This document shows, piece after piece, positions 14,101 to 23,487 of a stretch of DNA of 46,212 bases. The translations under genes and the position numbers were made by a program. Position 1 is the first letter of the stretch. Every line of letters begins with the position of its first letter. The DNA lies in assembly GCA_000708835.1 (NCBI GenBank), contig DF237612.1:1-46212 (forward strand). The letters are read 5' to 3'. This DNA is from Klebsormidium nitens (Eukaryota > Streptophyta > Klebsormidiophyceae > Klebsormidiales > Klebsormidiaceae). A model generated the notes under the pieces. The model was not told where the DNA came from and ran no database searches. It saw only the letters and a program-made list of their open reading frames with translations.

Positions 14101-14860
14101 CGTCCATTGCATCTCCTGCAAAACGGGCATGTTCAGAAAAAGTGCACTGATGGTCCTACCTGGGGAGGCCCTCCTGCCGGCCCCGGTGCTCCCGGAGGAC
14201 TCAGCGGGCCGCCGCCCGCTGGTGGAGGCTGACCTCCCGCGGCTGCAAAATAATTAAGAGTAAGCGTTGAAAACAAGAGTTCCTCGGATGTCAATCTGGA
14301 GGGTTGAAACTCGGTAGCACTAAGGTGCAGAACCACTAAGTTGGCAGATACCCCCAGTTTGCAACGCATCAAAACACATGGTCCTGCATTTGGAACGTCA
14401 GGGAATATGCGGAAAGAATGGGTGGTGCAAGGCAGACGCATGCCGACAACTTTTGTGCAGAGGACAAACCGATCATTACGGATCTTTGATCAGAGCGAGA
14501 CGTTTTGGACCAAACAATTTCGTTTTTGGGAAGGCTCAATTGTGCGACAGGGAGCGCCACTTAAATGCACCATTACCTGCACATGGAAAGTCTATTTGCT
14601 AACTCAATACGATGCGGTTTTCACAGACTGTTGAAACAAGCAGACAAGTCTGCTCGCATAGAGTGGCATATACATTCTACCCAAACATTCCAGCAGAATC
14701 GTAACACCAGCCTCCATGAGTTTATCATAAAGACTATACCATCTGTCGTAGAGGACTAGCATACTACCCTCAGGACTGATCACCACATGCGGAGCAAATG
14801 TACCAAAAACTTACCTGTCATCCAAGCGGGCAGAGTCATGCCCCGCCCTCGTCCCGCCAT
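2134..14860 (-). CDS. PRP40: Pre-mRNA-processing protein 40 (U1 snRNP-associated WW/FF protein)
   Basis: PRP40 bridges U1 snRNP at the 5' splice site and branch-point proteins, and in plants also binds the RNA polymerase II CTD. It acts in the nucleus. I joined 21 exons: 14860-14815, 14242-14160, 13682-13634, 13179-13007, 12643-12554, 12270-12127, 11597-11285, 10937-10738, 10263-10159, 9729-9583, 8664-8543, 7840-7654, 7269-7177, 6825-6655, 6070-5972, 5410-5264, 4885-4778, 4246-4182, 3801-3678, 3162-2848, 2280-2134. All introns are GT-AG, every phase matches, and the total is 2928 nt (975 aa). Domains: an N-terminal Gly/Pro-rich arm (1-205); two WW domains with Trp pairs 212/234 and 253/275, each with the HK/HT..P.GRTYYFN signature; about six FF domains (roughly 406-451, 469-525, 538-590, 610-672, a weak one 680-733, 748-801); then a Lys/Glu/Arg-rich tail ending [13 protein letters not shown]. 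The start lies in [15 protein letters not shown] with A at -3 and G at +4. The donor of exon 18 is GTGCGT, chosen because it restores frame as AYK-LIEEP. The least certain parts are the small 5' exons. Confidence 0.95.
4272..4316. repeat. Tandem G-box/ABRE-like direct repeat in PRP40 intron 17
   Basis: The 15-mer tttgacacgtggcaa occurs at 4272-4286 and again at 4302-4316, a period of 30 bp. Each copy contains an ACGTG core as in plant ABRE/G-box elements. It lies inside an intron just upstream of the exon 18 acceptor, so a regulatory role is only a possibility. Confidence 0.6.
5623..5664 (-). repeat. Decayed copy of the 5' edge of PRP40 exon 16
   Basis: This intronic stretch resembles 5375-5416, the acceptor and first codons of exon 16 ([12 protein letters not shown]). 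Shared blocks include ttgaccttggccttgtcgtc here against ttcaccttggccttctcgtc in the exon. The period is about 248 bp. The copy lies upstream of the real exon in the direction of transcription and has no usable donor. Confidence 0.7.
7537..7590 (-). repeat. Decayed copy of the 3' edge of PRP40 exon 12
   Basis: The segment from 7541 (ttgatgaagtggcacgt) parallels the end of exon 12 from 7655 (ttgatgaagtcgcacgt). Similarity continues for about 50 bp through the codons of the [15 protein letters not shown] region. The offset is 114 bp. It lies in the intron after exon 12. Confidence 0.75.
7823..8034 (-). repeat. Three tandem copies of the 5' edge of PRP40 exon 12
   Basis: Units of about 96-97 bp begin near 7823 (the real exon edge), 7920 and 8011. 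The middle unit preserves an acceptor followed by codons reading KAVVM, as in the true exon. The third unit is more worn. The block gagcgg upstream of each copy (7907 and 8003) sets the period. The extra units lie in the intron upstream of the real acceptor. Confidence 0.8.
8627..9026 (-). repeat. Four graded copies of the 5' edge of PRP40 exon 11
   Basis: The true exon edge (8627-8678, encoding [13 protein letters not shown] next to its CAG acceptor) recurs at 8728-8779 with about 2 mismatches in 52 bp. It recurs again at 8862-8904 and 8990-9026 with increasing decay. The best copy has a good acceptor but runs into a stop after the copied codons and has no donor, so it is not a functional alternative exon. 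Confidence 0.85.
10622..10726. repeat. 26-bp direct repeat pair in PRP40 intron 8
   Basis: ctgcgtctcaacgtgcagat (from 10622) and ctgcttctcaacgtgcaaat (from 10701) are near-identical blocks 79 bp apart that continue into tcgacc. The repeat lies directly after the donor of exon 8. No exon similarity was seen. Confidence 0.65.
11087..11280 (-). repeat. Degenerate gactgcaaa repeat in PRP40 intron 7
   Basis: gactgcaaa starts at 11108, 11163, 11182 and 11202, with further worn relatives (ccgcaagc, gtccgcaaac) up to 11280. Read on the transcribed strand the unit is TTTGCAGTC, which looks like a 3' splice site. The cluster sits immediately after the donor of the WW-domain exon. Confidence 0.6.
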
Positions 14861-15344
14861 CCTTCAGCGCCTCTCGCTCAAACAGCTGCTAATGCCTGCG
14901 ACGCAAGGTGCCCTCAATCTTACCACTTCCTAGCACGCTTTCTGTGTCTCTAGACCACTGTGACCGCTACTTTTCTCTTTTACACAAGAGCCGCCACTTC
15001 CTTGCATCTCTCCTATGCACTGACTGGCAGCGGCCAGCCTACAGGACTGAATTCCCCTTCAAATACAAGCTTAGACTGGAATGTGGACTGTAGGTAGCTT
15101 CATTCTTGACCTAGGTCTAACCCGGTTGAGAGCTAGTGTTGGTTAACGGCAACTAACAACCAACTCTGGGAGCCAGTTGATATTATGTAACGAGATGCTA
15201 ACACCAATTGATTAGTAAGGTCTTGAACTCGTAACCTTCAAATGGTTTGCGACCTTGTTAGCCTGGTAATGGCATGCTTCAGAAGCTTCTGCTGCTGGAG
15301 AGTGAACTCTGAAATTGAATTTAACAGAGGTGCAAAAAGGTCAT

Positions 15345-16610
15345 AGAACGGAGTTGTAAAAGTGTTCACATGCATCTTTTACGCGTAAGGTAAGGTCCTT
15401 TTGTAGTGNNNNNNNNNNNNNNNNNNNNNNNNNNNNNNNNNNNNNNNNNNNNNNNNNNNNNNNNNNNNNNNNNNNNNNNNNNNNNNNNNNNNNNNNNNNN
15501 NNNNNNNNNNNNNNNNNNNNNNNNNNNNNNNNNNNNNNNNNNNNNNNNNNNNNNNNNNNNNNNNNNNNNNNNNNNNNNNNNNNNNNNNNNNNNNNNNNNN
15601 NNNNNNNNNNNNNNNNNNNNNNNNNNNNNNNNNNNNNNNNNNNNNNNNNNNNNNNNNNNNNNNNNNNNNNNNNNNNNNNNNNNNNNNNNNNNNNNNNNNN
15701 NNNNNNNNNNNNNNNNNNNNNNNNNNNNNNNNNNNNNNNNNNNNNNNNNNNNNNNNNNNNNNNNNNNNNNNNNNNNNNNNNNNNNNNNNNNNNNNNNNNN
15801 NNNNNNNNNNNNNNNNNNNNNNNNNNNNNNNNNNNNNNNNNNNNNNNNNNNNNNNNNNNNNNNNNNNNNNNNNNNNNNNNNNNNNNNNNNNCCGAACGGC
15901 AACCCCCCCCCCCCTCTCGCAGTCTTCTACCCAGTGATAAGCGGAGCCCCCCCCCCCTCCGGCTGTATGAATATGTGTATTTTGCGCTTATTTTGCCCCT
16001 AAAAACGGCATTTTTATACCGATATTGCGAGATATTCCGAGCCTGCGGCTCGACCATGGCAGAAACCCCGAGCCCCCCCCCCCTCCCGCTGCCCTTAAGA
16101 TTCCAAACCCCCAACCGCCATTCTCTGGACTGCACATAGGGGGTCAGCTTCAAAATGACCTTACCCTAAGGTGCGTCATCATCTTGGGCCAATTTGCCAC
16201 CCGGGCAATCTGCTCTCCTCGGTGACGATCTACAGCTTTCTGGTTAAGAGTTGGGTAGCCGCAAGACAACCAGGTAGGTTTTAAGGGTCAGCTTGATCAC
16301 GGGTTAAAGCTTCCGAGCTTGATATGGTATACTGGACCTCGGTCTGGGGGCCTCAGTGCTGTTGCTGTTCAGAACCCGGTTTGGAAGTTGACCTGAGAAG
16401 GGCTACTGTTCGGTCATGTAGGAAGGCTGGCTGCTAGTTAGTTACTGCCCGGTAGATTCGACCAGTAAGCATCTAGGGTCGCTCGGTGCTTTTGTCCGAT
16501 TTTGGATGACGTGCTACCGCACGCGCAACGACGGAATCGTCGGCAATCTGGCGGCCGACAGTGCCGGCCTGGGTAACACGCGGCTGGTAACACTTTTACA
16601 ACTCCGTTCT
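15345..16610. repeat. 22-bp inverted repeat flanking the assembly gap
   Basis: agaacggagttgtaaaagtg (15345-15364, plus two more bases) is the exact reverse complement of 16589-16610. A shorter inner pair (accttacc/ggtaaggt context near 15383-15402 and 16152-16170) is also inverted. This fits the ends of a decayed DNA transposon or foldback element, but the N gap hides the interior. Confidence 0.5.
15409..15891. other. Assembly gap (483 N)
   Basis: A run of 483 N, followed directly by C-homopolymer-rich sequence. The neighbouring homopolymers and inverted repeats are the probable reason the assembly failed here. Confidence 0.98.
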
Positions 16611-16886
16611 TTGTACTACTTGCAATAGAGGTTGCCCTCATGGTGAGCAAAAGCCATTTGCAAAAGCCACTGTTCTGGGAGGTGGACGCCATCCAAGCAA
16701 CAGGTTTAGGGGCCAGCACTTGACAAAGCACTTCGGCATTCCTTTCTAAGGAGGAAAAGAGGGGCCTGCAGAAGCGATTACACTTTGGCAAGTGGGACTC
16801 CTTAACACTGAAGACAACTGCATTGACGTTGCAGCATTGCATTGATAACCATATTTTGAGAGCGGTACGTCTTTCACCTTCCCAAG

Positions 16887-19800
16887 ATGGCGGGCGTGCT
16901 GGCGGCGAAGTTGAATGCCAGTGGCTGGGCGAAATGCAGTCCCAGCAGAGAACTAGAAAGGGGCACATTTGGGCAGGCACGCAGCAATTCAGGGAGTCTG
17001 GCAGCGGTACAATGCAACATGAGTGGAGCTCAAAAGCGTTGCTGCCAAGCACTTTCTTTCCAGCGAAAACGCTTTGAAGCTTGTCGCCATGGCATTTTAC
17101 CAATGGGTTGGAGACGAGAAAAGGGTGTGGGAGCCCAAAGTGGAAGCAAGCAGAAGCGCGCTGTCATTGTGTGTGTGCAAGCGGAAGAGACTGAGGGAAC
17201 AAGCAGAGACCTTGCAGGTGATGTTCCAATGACGAAGGTCAAGCGACCAACGGCTGTCTGGGTTTTTTGAGTTTGTGAATGGAAGGAATTGATATGTATG
17301 ACAAAGACGGGGTTCCCTGAAGTGGCTGGCTGTCAAGCACTTCAATCACTTTGCCAGTCTGAGGAAGTGTGAACAATTAGACCTTACGATTCAATTAAGC
17401 GGCGCGTTTTACATTGCAGCGTGCAAAAGTAAGTGGTACAATTGTGCAAGAAGAAAGGTTTATATCCCTCAATGCAGCTTTGAATAGGCGCCCTCTCATT
17501 AGTGCCCTGCCACCATGTAAACATCAAATGTGCTGCAAACTATGCCTCTCTGAAATTCCTGGTTAGTGCTTTGCAAGGACAATCTGATGAGTATTCTACA
17601 CGCCGTATGAAAAGCCTTGCTGTCAGTTTGTCACAATTCATTTCCTTACCAAACACACATCTCTTGTCCAAAAGAAACACCTGTGTGCATCCTGTGGAAA
17701 GCAAGGCCTCTCCGAGTGTACTGCCTGAGAAGCGGGGGCTCACATAGACAACAGCGCATAAGCTGTTGTATCCAGGCAATACAGAAGACAAGAAGAAGCC
17801 TAATGTTCACAATGCCTTAATATGATATATATATCATATATTGAGCGGTTGCCTGCTTGGGCCGGGGCAAAAGCAGGCCCTGCTGCCTGCAACATGTTCC
17901 TGGCACACTGTGATTTAAGTTTTGAACACAGGTACTCTCTCATGTACATCTTCCAGATAATGTTCATAAACAGTAATCAAGTCCTCACTGAGACACTCAA
18001 GTGTAGAAACGTGTGTTTTTAGATTCAAACAAAATGCACCTTGCCTGCAGAGGATTTTGGAGAGGTCGAAAAGATCCTGGCGAGCCGCGTGTTTGACGGC
18101 CAGACACAATTCTTGATCACGTGGAAGGACGGTCACGAGGACACGTGGGAGCCCCCGGAGAATCTCGCAGAGGACGTCAAAGCCGCGTACACGGAACCAT
18201 GGTGGAAAGCTGCACGGAAGGGAGACGTCAAGGCACTTACAGAGTTTCTGCAGGTAGGGAGAAAGGGGAAGGTTTGTTTGAAGGAAGGAGTGGAAGTGGA
18301 AGAAAACAAAGGTCGGACAAAGAGGAATTATCTGGGGGAGAGAGGCAGGGGGTCTCAACGCTGGTGGACATGAAGGAAGATGGCTACTGAGTTTTCAATG
18401 GATTCAAAGGGGATGGAATCGGGAGGAAGTAAGGAAGCATGAAGTGCGGAGAGGGGCAAGCGTCTTTTGAATATAAGAAGTTGCAAACGTGGTGTTCTTA
18501 TGTCTGGAGGAGCCCTGAAACCTGGCGTGAAGTGGTGCAAGAGACAAGAGAGTCTAGCTGAGAAGAGGTCCTGCTAAGAGTTTTTGTTAGTAAAGGATGC
18601 ATGAAGCAGACAGCAGACTCTTGGCAAATGGAAGAGCTGCCAAGGTCGTATCAGAAAAAGGGAATCGCGTTGGATTGATCGGTTCATCGGTTCTTATATC
18701 CCTCCACTTGGCAGACCTTGTGATGCCATCTTCAGACAGAACGCAGATGTGGAACACGAAGGGCACTAGAGTCTCAACGGCTGTGACACGCCTTGTGCAG
18801 GACGAGGGGCGCGACGTCAACGCGGTTGACGAAAACCGAAGGACGGCGCTGCACTTTGTTGCGGGGCTCGGGAACGAGGAGGCGCTCCAGCTGCTTATGG
18901 AGGCGGGGGCGGAGGTGGAGCCTTCAGACAAGGAGGGGTTTACGCCCTTGCACATTGCAGCAGGTGAGGACGAAAAATGAAGTACTCCTCAACTTAAAGA
19001 ACAATATGCCCAGCGACTGAATCAAAGCCCTCGACCTAACGGAACGGGTCCAACGGATCACGTTTTCCACATTTTGCACACCTTGAATCCCGCATAGAAT
19101 CCATCGTCTCAGCACTGTCTTCTTATTGGTCACTGAGCTTGTTGTTCATTGTGCCGATCAGAATAAGGTTTTGGGGTTTCATTCTGGCGCGGGGCGAGAA
19201 CTGGGGAAATTTTGAGTCAACTTAAGGACGGGAGCAAAGACAGGAGAAAGTTGGATAAATGAACGAAGATATGTACGAAAGACAAGTATTGCAAATTGAA
19301 AGCCTTTGGAAAGGATGGACTCAGGGGGCTGCATGTTGCAGCAGGTCAGCCTGAAGATTCGTAATCCTTTCAAGCAATTTCCTTGAGGTTCACAAACATT
19401 CCCTGACTGCGCAAAAAACGGCACAAAAGGTTTGTAAAAGATAAAAGGAACGAGTCCTGTATGACTGCAGACAGGGAGGGTTCACTTCCCTGTACAAAGT
19501 AGAGTCTTGGAGAGGGTGTGTGCAGACCGCGTCGTGGTCTCCTTATTTGGCTCGAGGAAAGTGACGACTGTGATCGAGTGTGAGCAGGTTCAAGTCACGA
19601 CCCTTTCAAGGGGAGTCCAGTAGCGTAGAAAAATTCCACTCACATCGTCTGACGCTCCTAAAGTTCCACACAACATGATTGTGCAACGGTAAGCCGAGGT
19701 TCCGAAAAGACCTCGCAATGTCAGAAACTTCCTGCACACGAACAGTCTGAAGCTGCTTCTTGAGTTCTTGCAAGATAGACGCGGTTGGAAAAATACTGGC

Positions 19801-22072
19801 GCAGAATCAAAAAACGATGGAGAGTCCACCTAACACCGCAGTACTGATCTGCATCAACGAACACCTGCGTGCTGAGCTTCGCGCCGAACTTCTTCACTGT
19901 TCGTCTTTTTGCAGGGTACATGCACATCAACATCGTGAAGCTGCTCCTCGAGTTCGGCGCGGACCCTGAGGCCGCGGACAAGAACGGCCGGACGGTGCTC
20001 GACCTGGTGACCGAGCTGCTCGAGCGGACGCCCAAGATGAACCCCATGATGTTCGAACGGCGTATCGCTCTCGACCAGGTATGAGGACAATCCTTCGCTT
20101 TGAGGAGAGGAGAGGCTTTATGCGGAGAGAACGGATGGCCTAGCATCGGTTTTGGCGGCATCCGGAATTTGCGTCTCGGTTTTTGAGGGAGAGAAGGAAT
20201 CTTGATCGCTGTCGTTGTTTAATGGTCATTTGTTGCAACCGACCGATATGAGCCCTTTCTCGAAGACCGCAGGAAAGGTTCGACGCCCTTTCGCCAGTAT
20301 CGAGGAGAGGGCTGAGCCCCCCCTCCCATTTTATGCAGCCTTCTTTTAAAGAAGGCTGTAAAACATTCCATCGTGGCCCTGGCTCTACGGTTTTGATGCT
20401 GTAAAGATTGCTCTATTCAATCGTTTTCGAAAGGCGTGACGTTTCTTGCTGACCAACAACTATCAGATCGTAAGAAAGCTGAAGTCCTCACCTTGCCCAT
20501 CACCTGTTTACCGGGGATTGAGGTCGATCGTCCACGTCCGTGACGAACCGTCCTCTTGTATGACTTATCAATCCTCCACCGTAGGTTGTGAATATGCTGG
20601 ACGACGCCGTGTACGAAGACGTGTCCGTGGAGCAATTTCTGGACAAGCGGACGTACCGCAAACGAACGATTTGTTCCTGCTCATCAACTTTTCACTGGGA
20701 GCAACCGTCGAGATGCCGATTTCACAAGCGTCCATCTGTTGACATCTTTCTTTCCGCAGATTGTGAACATGCTGGACGACGCCGTGTACGAAGACGTGTC
20801 CGTGGAGCAGATTCTGGACAAGCGGACGGTCGAGGGCGGCACAGCGGGGGCCATGACCGAGTACCTCGTGCGGTGGTCGGACGGCACGGAGGACACGTGG
20901 GAGCCCGCGACCAATATCGCGGACGACTTGATACAGGTATGTTGATTTCTTGCTTTCTGAAAACAGCGGAGTCCAGCCAACAAGTACGAGGACGCGTTCT
21001 CGTACCAGGGGGGCTAGTTCCTGCAGAAAGTCAAGCCCAGCCCTTCCCCCTCAAGCAGATACGAGGACGCTTTCTCGTACCAGGGGGGCCAATTCCTGCG
21101 AAAAGCGGACCCCCTGCCGTTGCTCGTCCATGAAATGTTCTTTTGTGTATGCTTAATTTAGTCAAGCTTTTTTGTCTAGCAATCCGTGCTTAGAAGTATC
21201 TTAGGTTTCCATATGTCCAGATGTTTCTTTGTTTCTTTCCTCCTCTTTCGCACAGCCGTGGCCGAAGCAAAAAGTGTGGCTCGCAGTAGATGGCTTCAGT
21301 CTTCATTTCGTGAATGATTCGTCGCCTCCATTCGTCTGTTACTTCGATCAATCAGTAGTTTGCGATCGGGCCCGACAACCTGGTACCGTGTTTTCGTTTG
21401 CCTCTTTCTTTCTTTTTTCGGTATCGTCGCTTCATTGTTGGCGGTACAGCTTGGGCGGTGCACCGCTGCAAAGCAGAGAGATTGTGCGTCCTCTCAGAAT
21501 TGTTGCGTCCTTTCACTTGTATGCATAGCCGTCCGTGGCTCTGTTGCAGCTAGAGTGAACGAGAAACTGGCGCTAGTTTTGAGCGCAAGCCTCAACGATG
21601 AAAAGTATGTGGACCGTTCGTCAGACTAAGATGAGGTCAGGAGATGAAATTGGCGGGCGTTGAAGCCATTGTCTGGAGTGAAGACAGCCCGCCTCTTACA
21701 GGACAGCTTGATTGCGGGATTGTAAGCGTGTCCTTCTTGTCTTTAATTGGACGTAGAGACAAAGGTTGCGGTTCGTCGCTCGGAAAAGTCCGCAGCCATA
21801 GAGGAACGCGATCATCTGTGTGCTTACAGGACTTTGAGGCTGGACTCGAATATGGCGTTGCGGAGCAGATCCTAGAGAAGCGACGGAGGAAGAAGCGGAC
21901 GGAGTACCTGGTGAAGTGGCAGGATTCGGAGGAGCCCTCCTGGGAGCCCGCACGGAACCTCGATCAGGAGCTGGTCAAGGCATTCGAAGCCACGCATCCA
22001 AAGGAGAACGAGAACGCGGAGTCTAATGTTGAAAGTTCGAACGGGGCAGCGCAGTCGGCCGTAGCTTCGTGA
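16887..22072 (+). CDS. cpSRP43 (CAO): Chloroplast signal recognition particle 43 kDa protein
   Basis: cpSRP43 is the chaperone that carries light-harvesting chlorophyll a/b proteins through the stroma to the Alb3 translocase, together with cpSRP54. Six exons join in phase: 16887-17217, 18051-18253, 18801-18963, 19915-20078, 20760-20936 and 21830-22072 (1281 nt, 426 aa). Residues 1 to about 100 form a basic, Ser/Ala-rich transit peptide. A first chromodomain (about 112-158) contains FLITWKDGHEDTWEPPENL. Ankyrin repeats follow (about 160-287, with RTALHFVAGLGNEEALQLL and RTVLDLVTELLERTPK). Chromodomains 2 (about 296-344, YLVRWSDGTEDTWEPATNI) and 3 (about 347-396, YLVKWQDSEEPSWEPARNL) lie before an acidic tail. 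The start has A at -3 and G at +4. Exon 1 joins exon 2 through a split Glu codon. Order and length fit the family (the Arabidopsis protein is about 373 aa). The Arabidopsis comparison is from memory. Confidence 0.96.
17821..17842. repeat. AT-rich palindrome in cpSRP43 intron 1
   Basis: atatgatatatatatcatat reads the same on both strands. It lies in the 833-bp first intron. No function is proposed. Confidence 0.6.
19301..19350 (+). repeat. Decayed copy of the 3' edge and donor of cpSRP43 exon 3
   Basis: This intron 3 stretch parallels 18920-18970. It shares agcctt, aagga, the tgca block and the end ttgcagcaggt, which spans the exon 3 donor. The offset is about 381 bp. The donor copy is worn (gcaggtcagc against gcaggtgagg). 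Confidence 0.65.
19463..19495 (+). repeat. Second decayed copy of the cpSRP43 exon 3 end
   Basis: gcagacagggagggttcact parallels tcagacaaggaggggtttac of exon 3 (18921-18953), roughly 24 of 32 aligned bases. It lies in intron 3 downstream of the first copy. Confidence 0.55.
19733..19769 (+). repeat. Decayed copy of the 5' edge of cpSRP43 exon 4
   Basis: ctgaagctgcttcttgagtt matches gtgaagctgctcctcgagtt at the start of exon 4 (from 19921), and both are preceded by tgcaca. The offset is about 188 bp, upstream of the real exon. Confidence 0.7.
20336..20358. repeat. Short perfect hairpin in cpSRP43 intron 4
   Basis: Arms cagccttctt and aagaaggctg are separated by 3 bp. The hairpin is directly preceded by a C-rich run. 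It lies in the intron between the last ankyrin exon and the chromodomain 2 exon. Confidence 0.6.
20585..20829 (+). repeat. Near-identical duplicate of the 5' edge of cpSRP43 exon 5
   Basis: 20585-20654 repeats 20760-20829 with only about 4 differences in 70 bp, period 175. The copy is preceded by its own TAG acceptor and encodes VNMLDDAVYEDVSVEQ-F-LDKRT, whereas the real exon has I at the variable site. Using a cryptic donor (cggac/gtaccg) and then the real exon would give an immediate stop, so the copy looks dead or a poison exon. Confidence 0.85.
20985..21110 (+). repeat. 75-bp tandem repeat in cpSRP43 intron 5 derived from exon 5
   Basis: Units start at 20985 and 21060 (tacgaggacg...ctcgtaccagggggg), exactly 75 bp or 25 codons apart. 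The blocks gtacgaggacg and aaaagcggac also resemble gtacgaagacg and acaagcggac of exon 5, so these look like older, inserted versions of the same exon edge lying downstream of it. Confidence 0.6.
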
Positions 22073-23487
22073 CTGATAGCGTGGGGCAAAAAATAGTTCG
22101 TTGCCAGGAAACGGCCTTCAATCTTGAAAGGCCCTTTTCATCCTGCGGAAGATCAGGCACCGAGAAAAGAGAGCCCAGCTTGAGTTTGGGAGTTGGGGCC
22201 GTAAACTTACATAAAGATGGAAACATAGTAGCACAGGCTCTTCGACCACTTCTGGAGAAGATCCGAGCAGATACCACCGTTGGAACCATTACAAGCCGTT
22301 GGGATGTCGGTCCTACAACCACCTTCATTGGTCTCCAATATACTTTGGAAAGTTCTTTATCTGCACGCTGAGCTTGGACTCCTCATGATCGATCAGGGGC
22401 ACATCCAGTCTGTGAGCTGAAGGGTCAAGCCACGTATTCAGCACAAGAATCAGGCCAGCGTGGGTGCGTGATTCATTTCCCCAAGTAATGACTCAAATAT
22501 CACCTCCATTTGTGCTTATATATAGGCCCAGATTGTACATGCTGTGTGGTACCAAAGATGCTCTGTTGTTAATGCGGAAGTGTCATCCTGATCGTGTGGG
22601 GCTCCGCCATTGTCATGCGCACACGTATACATGCATGATCAGCTTCATGCACTTGGATAAGTAGGGAAGAATATATATCTTGATAAGAATAGCTAAATTT
22701 GAACATCGCGCCATTGAGAATTTTTGTTATGACACGTTCCGTTCCCAAGTAGCCCCACACTGGACCGTCGATCTGATTCAGGGGCCTGAACGGACGGTCA
22801 CATGGGTAAGAGAAGTCCTTCCGGAAGGCCGGCTGAAATGGGAAGTCCGACGCCGCTGCAATAAAGTGGCCGCAACTTGCAAGTCGCATTTGCCGCGATC
22901 GCGGGCCCATGATGCATGTACTGGTACATGTACGTGTCGGGTACTGCGTATGGGTCTTACCGTGGCCCATCAGATGCTTGCAGTTCGCCGCACTGGTGTG
23001 ATCACTGATCCGCATTCGAGGATCCCCACCAGGCGCTGCAAGCTGCTGCAAGTCACGTTCACTGCGATGTGAATGATTGATGGTCACATGACTCTTGCCC
23101 CTGGTTCCCTGTCGCATTGGGCTCTGCCCCTCTAGCCCTCTGGCTGTGGAGAGCTTATTCTTCTATCGAATACCTGAATGGCGGGGTGCAATTGCACGCC
23201 TGCAACATCTGTACCATCATGGTCTTTAGGCGTGAGCGTCCTGATTCCTGTGTACAGCAAGGACCTTCGACCGTGAATTAGGGTTCCTGATCAATCAGCT
23301 CGGTGGCCTTGCCTTGCAGCTCAGCATGGGGCTTGCAACATTGTTTTTTCTACATGTGCCCCGACAATCAGCATTGCAGCATGGGACCTTCCTAGCTTTC
23401 GGAACTTCTCGTTGAGTGCTTTACTAACGGAACTGTGAGCCGTTGAGTCCGTCAAGTTCCATTGGCCTTCGCGGGAACATTGTAAAG
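22073..23487. other. Intergenic region between cpSRP43 and the K+ transporter
   Basis: The genes are in tandem. The region should hold the 3' UTR of cpSRP43 and the promoter and 5' UTR of the transporter. Small open frames on both strands show no domain or splice structure. Confidence 0.6.

Larger units (their letters stand above)
14861..16886. other. Head-to-head intergenic region of PRP40 and cpSRP43
   Basis: The two genes are divergently transcribed from this roughly 2-kb region, which should hold both promoters. It contains an assembly gap, long poly-C runs at 15903-15914, 15950-15957 and 16073-16082, and an inverted repeat. No further gene was recognised. The open frames that span the run of N are artefacts. 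Confidence 0.6.

Noticed and set aside
15341-16153. Long frames across the N gap
   Set aside because: They consist mostly of unknown residues; no coding claim is possible.
16438-17103. Minus-strand open frame of 221 codons
   Set aside because: It overlaps the cpSRP43 transit-peptide exon on the opposite strand, lacks domains and has a composition expected of an antisense shadow.
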